A stretch of 64,000 nucleotides of DNA, taken from contig NW_026515495.1 in the NCBI RefSeq assembly GCF_014898815.1, positions 558,001 through 622,000 of the forward strand. The letters run 5' to 3'. This document shows, piece after piece, positions 56,850 to 64,000 of the stretch (positions are counted from its first letter, which is position 1; the number at the start of each line of letters is the position of its first letter). Source of the DNA: Panonychus citri. Taxonomy: Eukaryota > Arthropoda > Arachnida > Trombidiformes > Tetranychidae. Under the pieces are notes generated by a model. It saw only the letters and a list, made by a program, of their open reading frames with translations, made no database searches and was not told where the DNA came from. Made by a program: the position numbers and the translations under genes.

Positions 56850-57633
56850 AATTTCCGAAGGTTTGATTTTGAAATGAGGACTGATCTAAGATGTAATCAG
56901 ATGAACTATCTCCAGTAACTTTAATGGAGCTTTGAATGATATAATCAGTTTCTGCAGATGATGCAAATCTAAAGTAGAAATCAGGGTTGTTGTACTCAAT
57001 AGAGTCTGGAGTTTCTTTACAAGAAATTTTATATTCTTCTCCGTTAGATGAGATACTCATGTAAAATAAGTGAAGGAAAGCATTTCCTAGAAGGAAATTA
57101 GGATCAAAATTCTTACAGATTTGTAATTTGAGGATTTGAGTTTCTTCCATGTTAACATGCTTGATAATAGCATAAGCGAATCCAATGGTGTTAACATATG
57201 AATTCTGAGCGATTCCTTTGAGATAACGATTCAGAGGAATAAGATGAGCACCAAGTTCTTTTGCCATAGATGAGCTGATTGCACAAGTTGTAGCACCGGT
57301 GTCGAGTAAAACTTTACCTTCGCGAATAAATTCCTTGGAGGGAAGACAAAGTTTAAGATTAGCTTGAGGCATGTGGCTTAATAAAGCATTTCCAAGATTA
57401 GTGAGTTGATTGAGAGTGGAAGAAGCGGCGAAAGAGATGTTAGAGTTTCTCAGAGCACTTTGAATTGGTTCGAGAGGTTGATTAATTTGAGGTTCATCGT
57501 TATTGATGGGAAGAGTTGAAACCATAGTAGTCAGGTTAGCAGGATAATTAGTTATCGCTGGAACATTGTTAGTTTGATTATCGGAAGAGGCTGTAGATTT
57601 CGATTGATAAGGTGGTTGACCTAATTGTTTTCT
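56839..57633 (-). CDS. pro: Retrotransposon aspartic protease
   Basis: A retropepsin-like protease cleaves Gag and Pol. The active-site motif LLDTGATTCAIS is at about residues 73-84 counted from an ATG at 57525. A late FLLGNAFL matches the family's second hydrophobic-Gly motif. The frame is open from 57633, directly after a TGA (57634-57636) that separates it from the zinc-knuckle end of gag in the same frame. It is therefore likely made as a gag-pro read-through product, or the TGA is a mutation. It ends at TGA 56839, overlapping the pol start. Confidence 0.85.
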   Translation of the reverse strand, partial: RKQLGQPPYQSKSTASSDNQTNNVPAITNYPANLTTMVSTLPINNDEPQINQPLEPIQSALRNSNISFAASSTLNQLTNLGNALLSHMPQANLKLCLPSKEFIREGKVLLDTGATTCAISSSMAKELGAHLIPLNRYLKGIAQNSYVNTIGFAYAIIKHVNMEETQILKLQICKNFDPNFLLGNAFLHLFYMSISSNGEEYKISCKETPDSIEYNNPDFYFRFASSAETDYIIQSSIKVTGDSSSDYILDQSSFQNQTFGNYEN

Positions 57634-58982
57634 TCAGGCAAAACGTGGACATTGATCGATTGTGTGATCGCTGTCTTTTTTGCAGTAATTGCAGTATTTA
57701 CCAGAGGTTGAAGGATGGTTAGAAGATGATCTATCTTTAAAAGATCGAGAAGAGGAATGAGTTTGATTGCTTTTGAAAAGTTTACCTGATGATTGTTTTT
57801 CTTTATCATAAGGTTTTGGCTTTGATTTGTCTTTAGACGACATTTTGAAATCGAAGTGTTTTCGAGTTAAGAGGTTGAAGATTTTAGTCTTATCATCATT
57901 GATACCAAGTGTGTAGATATCGTCCCTAATGTATTTGGGAATATGTTGAAGGACTAGTGAGAGAAAAACGCGATCGTTAACAGAGCCAAGAGATTTTGTT
58001 ACCAATCTTTTCATGTCACTAAAAAATTTTTCCGGATGTTCCTCAGGAGAATAACGACATTGTTGAAGTTCAAAGTCTGCGCTGTACTGACTTTCAGGAG
58101 TACAAGCTTTTCAAATAAAGCTGAAACATATTCTTGATAATCAACAATTGATTCCAAATCATGAGCTGAAGATTTCATTTCATAAGCCATAGCCTTTTGT
58201 AGAAGGCGTAAACGAGTTGGATCATCTACATTTTCTTTAGATAATCTATCACGAGTTTTTGTTAGCCATTGATATTGGTCTTCACCATGTTTAAATTCAG
58301 GAATGAATGGATCAGGTTTTAATTGTTTGATTTCAACCAAAGTTGACGTTGAGAGTTGAGATTCGAAGGAATGAATGGAAGAGATGATGATTGAGATGCC
58401 GAAGGTTCGACGATTTGAGCACCATAAGAGGTTAAGACGGTCTTGAATTTGTTTAAGGTTCCAAGAGCCAATGGGAGAGAGTAAAGTTCAGAATGAGAGA
58501 TGGTAATTATCATTTCTTCATCACAGCCGATTGTTTTCAGGAAAACTTGGATATCATTCTCGGAGATTCCATTTGTGCGGAAGTCAAAAATCCAATCAGG
58601 GATATCTTGATCTTTAAGATCACCAACAGGAAGCTCTAAGATTTCTTCTGACGTTAAAATTTCACCAAGAAGTAGAAGATGAGTTTTAACAATTTCGATG
58701 AGCCGTTTAGTGGCAAGAGAGCGAAGAGGAGTATTTGATTTCCATAAATCAAAAGAGAGCATTTCAGGTAGTCGAGATCTTTAAGAGATTTGTCCTCAAT
58801 TGAAACAGTTTGAGCACGTCTTCCTCTTGTACGAGTTACAACAGGAGTAGGAGGAAGTTGAGATTGATGAGGAATTGCTGGAGAAGTATGAATTGTTTCA
58901 TCGGAAACATTACCTTGAGGTTGAACTTGAGGAGGAGAGATGAGATGGTAGCTTTTCTACCTGGACGCTTCTTAGGAGGCAT
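57634..58982 (-). CDS. gag: Retrotransposon gag (frame-broken)
   Basis: The ATG at 58982 (MPPKKRPGRK) begins a basic, Pro/Gln-rich N-terminus. Frame breaks occur near 58770, 58345 and 58110. Open pieces lie at 58319-58762, 58011-58340 and 57634-58014. The middle is helical capsid-like sequence (YQWLTKTRDRLSKEN...), and a basic region leads to a nucleocapsid zinc knuckle CNYCKKDSDHTIDQC (CX2CX5HX4C, one residue longer than CX2CX4HX4C). The stop is TGA at 57634. Because the breaks resemble the LTR homopolymer differences, some may be sequence errors. Confidence 0.75.
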
Positions 58983-58983
58983 T

Positions 58984-59079
58984 GTGTGGATAATTGTTCA
59001 CAAAATTTAATGATGGGATCAAACAATAGTTGGATTGAGGAAATAATGGGAAAGATGGAGCGTTAGAGATGGTAGGGAT
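58984..59079 (-). other. Retrotransposon 5' leader
   Basis: This short untranslated leader lies between the primer-binding site and the gag ATG, about 95 bp on the minus strand. No further motif is apparent. Confidence 0.6.
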
Positions 59080-59096
59080 CCTGCCTGGGTCGCCAA
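59080..59096 (-). other. Primer-binding-site-like sequence
   Basis: Two or three bases after the 5' LTR the minus strand reads TGGCGACCCAGGCAGG. TGG at the start complements a tRNA CCA end, as expected for a minus-strand primer site. The tRNA species could not be identified from memory. Confidence 0.65.
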
Positions 59097-59098
59097 AT

Positions 59099-59901
59099 TG
59101 TGGGGTTTAGATTGAGTTGAGGAGATTATTCCACAATGGAATAGATTTGAGAATTCAATATCTCAGAGATGAACTTAACAACGAGGACAGAAGATGCGAT
59201 CTGCCACAATTTTCAGATCGGGAAAGATTCGATCAAGGATCACAACCACTTTTACGTTCCGTCACTAATTCCCACTAATTATTTCTATCATTAAATGATC
59301 ACTTTGCAAACAATCACAATTAGATTAAGAAGACTTGAGAATAAGAACTTTTTATTAAAGAAGAAAACTGAATGTTCCTTAGAACTTGCGAGAACCAGAG
59401 TTAGAATTGGTCTCTCGTTTTAGAGGGAACAGCAAGAGTTTTTAAACAAAATCAAAAAAGGGGGAAGTCATTGAATTAATCAAAGATTACAAAGAAAAGG
59501 GGAAGATAATTAATGGGGTTAAATCATATTAATGATAAGAAACAAAGAGATAAAAAGTTAATCATAAGTAACCAAGATGACGACTATAGTCGAGACTTAG
59601 CCTTTTGATTAGATTAAAAAAGCAAATTAAATGATAATAAGGTTAAACCTTTGGCTTTTCAAACAATTGAAAAGTAAGTAAAATAGACAGAGAAAAGAAA
59701 GGGAATTTAGTTCTCTTACTAAATTTACCAAATTTAAGGAAAATTAAAAAGTAATGAAAATGAAGGTTTTGATTGACCTAAAAGAATAAGATTTCAAAAG
59801 AAATTAAGAGTAATTAAAATGAAAAGAAATAAAATCAATTTGAAATCATTGAATGATCCAAATAATCGGGATTACAGGGGAATGTATTTTTCTACCCTTC
59901 A
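59099..59901 (-). repeat. 5' LTR of the Ty3/gypsy element (803 bp)
   Basis: Same termini as the other LTR. In element orientation it begins TGAAGGG and ends CCCCACA. Compared with the 3' LTR it has one more base in about seven homopolymers (for example AAAAAG against AAAAG) and lacks a GA dinucleotide in CTCAGAGA. Confidence 0.97.
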
Positions 59902-59905
59902 CTGA
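59902..59905. repeat. Target site duplication CTGA (right)
   Basis: Matches 48739-48742 and completes the insertion boundary. Confidence 0.85.
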
Positions 59906-62900
59906 ACAATGAAACTAATCATGACCGGTGAACTTTGTTTTTTAATTAAAACTTTTCCTAAACAAGATAAACATATGACAATGATTTTTGATTGCGATGA
60001 TTACACTTAATTGCCGCCAAATCATGTTACCTATTTAATAACCAAATTTGCTTCCATAGATGATATTAGATTGTTATTATTACTACTATTACATGAGGCA
60101 CAATTTAATCAAGAGTGAACAGCAACAAAAAAAAAAGGTTACACTGATTACTATTATTATTTGAGAATGAAATTCAATCGATTATGTTAATCAAGCTAAT
60201 ATTTTAATAGTTTGAAATCTATCATCAGGATGTAAATTATACTTTTTTTTTGTTATTTTCGTTGATGATGAACATCAATTTAAAGTGATACTTGAGAATC
60301 ATCGATGAATTTAAATTCATGAGATAAACTGAATCCCATTTACTTTGTATGTACATAGATAAATACGATCTCATTGTTAACCCCAATTCATTTTCTTCAA
60401 CTAGAGAGAAGATAAAAAAAATAAATAAATACTCTTTGACAAGAACCCGTTACAACCTACATGTCAACCTTACATGCGATTTCCGCAAATAGCTATCATG
60501 TTGATGATAATAATATGATGATGATGATGATATAGATTTATGAATGTTCATGATCAAGAAAAAAAAAGCATCACAATTACATCTGAAAGAAGATGCAGAG
60601 AGAAAGGGAGAGAGAGAGAGAGAGAGTGAGAAAACTGTGAACTGGATAAGATGATGATGGTTATGATTATGATGAGGATGACGATGAGGATGAGGATGAA
60701 AAAGAGGAAGAGGAATATGGAAAAGGGAATAGTGTAAGAGGAAGGAAAAGATGAGCCAAAAGGATGAATCAACCATTTCGATCCTTTTTTGATAAACGAA
60801 TAAGATGAGAATGATAATGATGATGATGATGATGATGATGGAGAATAGTGTGATGATAAATCATATTCCATGATGATGATGATGATGAAGAGAATGAATC
60901 AAGTCACTAAGCTGCTGTGAATGAAGAAAAAACTTCTTTCATTCTCCAAGTCAAATCGTTGGAAGATGAGGATGACGATGAAAAGATAAGCAATAGAAAT
61001 GTCCAAATACATCTAATGGTCAATACAGTTTATTGGTCATAATTTGTGTTTCATTTATGTATTGAAGCTCTGTCATCATCTCTTTTTTTTATCATCAATA
61101 GTTGCTTCTTATTATCATCTCAGCTGATTAACGATATTCATCCATCCACTTGTATGATGTATTTTTCATCATCATCATTATCATCATCTTCTCTTATTGA
61201 TTATAAAACATTATATTGATTGATACAAATGCTTATTCTTGATTATCCTAATAATATAAATTATCTTCTCAATTGGTAATCTTAATAGTACATAATGATT
61301 ATTGGGAATCAATTGTGTTCAATTAAAAATATTAGTTAGTCAAGAGATTAATCTAAATCGTAATAAATTAACTTTATCAAGCTTAATTGTAACTCAACAT
61401 ATTGTTATCATGATTTAGTGAAAACATCTACAATTATAATGATAATGATTATAAATTGATCCGATAATTGGTATTATAGCTTTTGATTAAGTTAAATCAA
61501 TTTCGATTTGATATTAGATCAACTCAATCTTCTTAAAGTTTCGAGATTGAACAATTTTCGAGTTTATTGAACATTGATTCAACTCTATGGTGATTCTAGA
61601 CTATTATTATTATTATTACTGTTATTATCATCATTAGAGCACTGGAAGTTTATCTTTCGATAAGAAATAAATAACTTTTAATAAATGTGGATGATGGATG
61701 AGCGAGTTTGAACATTTCCTCGATCGGTGAAAAAATTTGTTCTAAGTCTCTCTCTCTCTCTCTCTCTCTCTCGAACTGCTTGATAAGCTCTAATATCTCA
61801 TATTAAATTATCGTGATGAATGAATGTTATTTGAACTCTTTTTCGTTTTCTTTTTATTTTTAAATAATCGAAAGGACATCATGATGATGATGAAGGATTC
61901 GAAATATTAAATAATAGTATCAAAGTTATTCGGCTCCAATTGATTTCCAAAGTATCTCATCGATTTTTAAATTTTCATCACCAAGTTAAAATGAAACATA
62001 TTCTCATTGGTATGATTTCATGGTAATTGTATTTCTTTTGAATCAAATTGCACTTTAGCTGAATGATGCTAATCATGTTTATCATGAAACAATTTTCCAT
62101 TTCTATTATCAGGAGTTACTTTTACTTAGTTTATATATTTTTTTTTACTTGAGAATATAAATGATCATTTGGTCAAATATTATACGAAAGAAAATGAATT
62201 CACTTTTACTTTTAGGAAATAATGATGATGAGAGTTAACCTCGAATTTCAATTCGAGTCCTTGGAGAAGATGATCAACATTGATAATCATGATGATAAAG
62301 ATATTATCACGTAAAGGGATAAGTGAGAGAGAGAGAAAAAGTCTGAAAGTTCTGAAAGTTCTAAACGTATTAATCTTCTTCATATGTCAATAAGTTATTC
62401 AGTAAATTGGAGTGAATCAAAAGTTACTTGACTCTTTCTCGAGATTTATATTAAAGTGATTCGCCTCAGCTCGTTGTAAAAAAGAAATGTTCAAAGTAGT
62501 GAAATCGACCAAATAATAAGAAGGAAAAAAAGATGATGACGAAGATGATGATGGGAGAAATGTTGATGAGTAAAGGGAAAATGATAGCCTCAAGGCTCGA
62601 ACCAGAAAAGTTCTATGTATTCAATTTGATCTTGTTTCAATGATAAGATGTGATTCTAAATTCTCAACAGATACTCGACATAAAGGTTCACACATTTTGC
62701 TTGTAAACATAGAAAATATGAGAATACAACAACAATCAGCTGATAGAATCTTATCAAAGTGTTGAGGTTTTTTTTTGATATAATAGAAAACCATGAAAAA
62801 GAAAAGTTCTAAAACTCTTGATTGGCTTAATATCAACTTCATTAGCTCAGAGCACAACTGCCCCCCACATTTTACCCTGAAGCTATTAAAATATCAATTA

Positions 62901-64000
62901 TCTACTACTATTAATCTAATCAAGGCAGGAGAGAAAAAAAACTGGATAGAAAATTGAATTCACTATTAATCTTGAAAATTCTGAATCAAGAGGACAGAAT
63001 TTTGATGAAAACTTGTTGAGATTTTTCTAAATAAATTATTATCATCAGAAAGTTTTTTCGCTTCAAAAGTTAACTGTAACTAAGTTTCACTTCATTTTAT
63101 CATTTTCTTTATCATAAATCACCTCAGGTAGTTTTATCTGTGGTTCTTTTCATGGCAAACAATTGAGGGGAAAAAATTCATCACTGATAACTACAAAATC
63201 CAGGGAGTAAAAAAATAGATTTTTTGTTAAAATAAAGCGCGAATAGAGAGCCAGGGATACAAAAGATCACATAATGACCTGGCAAAGTTGCACCTTCGAT
63301 TCAAGGCTAATAAGATTGGAAAGACTCGATGGCCCAAACAGTATAATCTATTCGTGTATGTGACTCTACATTAACAAGGCATTCGAAGCTAAATATCTTG
63401 GTTTTTTTGTTATTCCATGTCAACTTTGTATGTTAATAGAAAGTTTCATTTCCCTGACGAAAATTTATTTATTTCTCTAGGAAAAGATGACAGAACTCTG
63501 GGAAAAGTTATTCTGATTATGTTCACCATGAAATATTAACAATGTTCACGAAGAAGCGATTAAAACTAATCTATTCCATCTACAAACTGTTAATAAGGAA
63601 ATACTAATGAGACTTATGATAAAGACAAAAGAATATGAAAAAAAAGCTAAATCGAATAGTTGAAAAGTAAAAAGAAATTATCTTTTCCTGGTTGATGATA
63701 TTTTTTTGCTGAATAAAAACAAAGTTCGAGTTCGCGTGATTTTCTTATAGGCAAACAGCATAATCGTCCTCATCCTCATCTTCATCATTATATTATCACG
63801 TTGATTCCATTCATAGTATTATTATTAATACAATTTTCTGCCTCCTTTTTTTTCATAACATTGTAAGAGAAAAAGAGAAATATCAATTTCTCCTTTCATC
63901 CTCTTCTCTTTCATCTTTACCATGATGATGATGATGAGCCCGAAAAATGAATACATTATATCCTGAATACAACATCAGCTAGGAAACAATGTAAAACTTT
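59906..64000. other. Right flank: simple repeats and AT-rich DNA
   Basis: No gene is supported. The stretch has ATG/CAT triplet runs (60510-60900), GA runs (60609-60627) and a CT run (61747-61772). The minus-strand frame at 62621-62857 is less repetitive (MCEPLCRVSVENLESHL) but starts from a non-ATG codon and has no recognised domain. Confidence 0.45.
61747..61772. repeat. (CT)13 microsatellite
   Basis: A perfect TC/CT run of 26 bp in the right flank. Confidence 0.95.

Larger units (their letters stand above)
48743..59901 (-). mobile_element. Ty3/gypsy LTR retrotransposon with an extra ORF after integrase
   Basis: A complete 11.2-kb element on the minus strand: 5' LTR (59099-59901), primer-binding-like site, gag, protease, RT-RNase H-integrase, an additional large ORF with RING/TRAF-like and exonuclease-like regions, polypurine tract and 3' LTR (48743-49544), flanked by CTGA duplications. 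Protease before RT and integrase after RNase H define the Ty3/gypsy order. Several frame breaks occur in gag and in the extra ORF, none in RT-IN. The near-identical LTRs indicate a recent insertion. It lies in a gene-poor region. Confidence 0.95.

Noticed and set aside
60450..60871. His/Ser/Phe-rich overlapping frames
   Set aside because: These are translations of ATG/CAT triplet and GA repeats.
62586..62615. Another box-B-like GGTTCGAGCC on the minus strand
   Set aside because: No box A or tRNA fold upstream; the T-stem pairs poorly.
1..64000. CRISPR arrays or bacterial operon structure
   Set aside because: No direct-repeat/spacer array was seen. Introns, Pol III tRNA genes and an LTR retrotransposon show that the DNA is eukaryotic.

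Overview
The window looks like arthropod nuclear DNA, most likely from a small-genome mite. The grounds are an AT-rich composition, short spliced genes, a Four-jointed/ELAV/PSMA3/MIC19/UPF3 gene set, a gustatory-receptor-like gene and very many (GA)n and (ATG)n microsatellites. The placement within arthropods is an inference; no species-diagnostic sequence was identified.

Layout. 1-12 kb is the gene-rich part: four-jointed kinase (minus, 1207-2406), UPF3 (plus, two exons, 5231-6796), an unrecognised coiled-coil protein (minus, two exons, 7284-7827), MIC19/CHCHD3 (plus, three exons, 8454-9264, sharing a divergent promoter with the coiled-coil gene) and an intronless proteasome alpha-type 3 subunit (9969-10781). 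Just downstream lie a broken copy of the coiled-coil gene's second exon (10976-11212) and, at about 13.56-13.77 kb, a decayed copy of the PSMA3 3' end. A four-exon gustatory-receptor-like gene follows at 15621-18591. An ELAV/Hu-family RNA-binding protein spans about 23.9-30.8 kb on the minus strand, with a 4.6-kb intron. 31-48 kb is mostly non-coding and rich in microsatellites. It holds two tRNA-His genes that form a perfect 165-bp inverted repeat (38378-39037), a tRNA-like Pol III unit (44601-44675) and a Tc1-like DDE transposase gene (45599-46612).

48743-59901 is a complete Ty3/gypsy LTR retrotransposon on the minus strand. It has 802/803-bp LTRs, a 4-bp target duplication (CTGA), a primer-binding-site-like sequence, a polypurine tract, gag, protease, RT-RNase H-integrase and a large extra ORF after integrase. 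That extra ORF is the most unusual item here. It carries a RING/TRAF-like cysteine array followed by a region resembling a REXO1/GOR-type DEDDh exonuclease whose catalytic residues look lost, and it ends on a stop codon supplied by the first three bases of the 3' LTR.

The element's reading frames are interrupted by several small shifts. The two LTRs differ almost only by homopolymer-length changes, which suggests assembly or polishing error in a young multi-copy repeat as much as true decay. The final 4 kb shows only simple repeats and AT-rich DNA.
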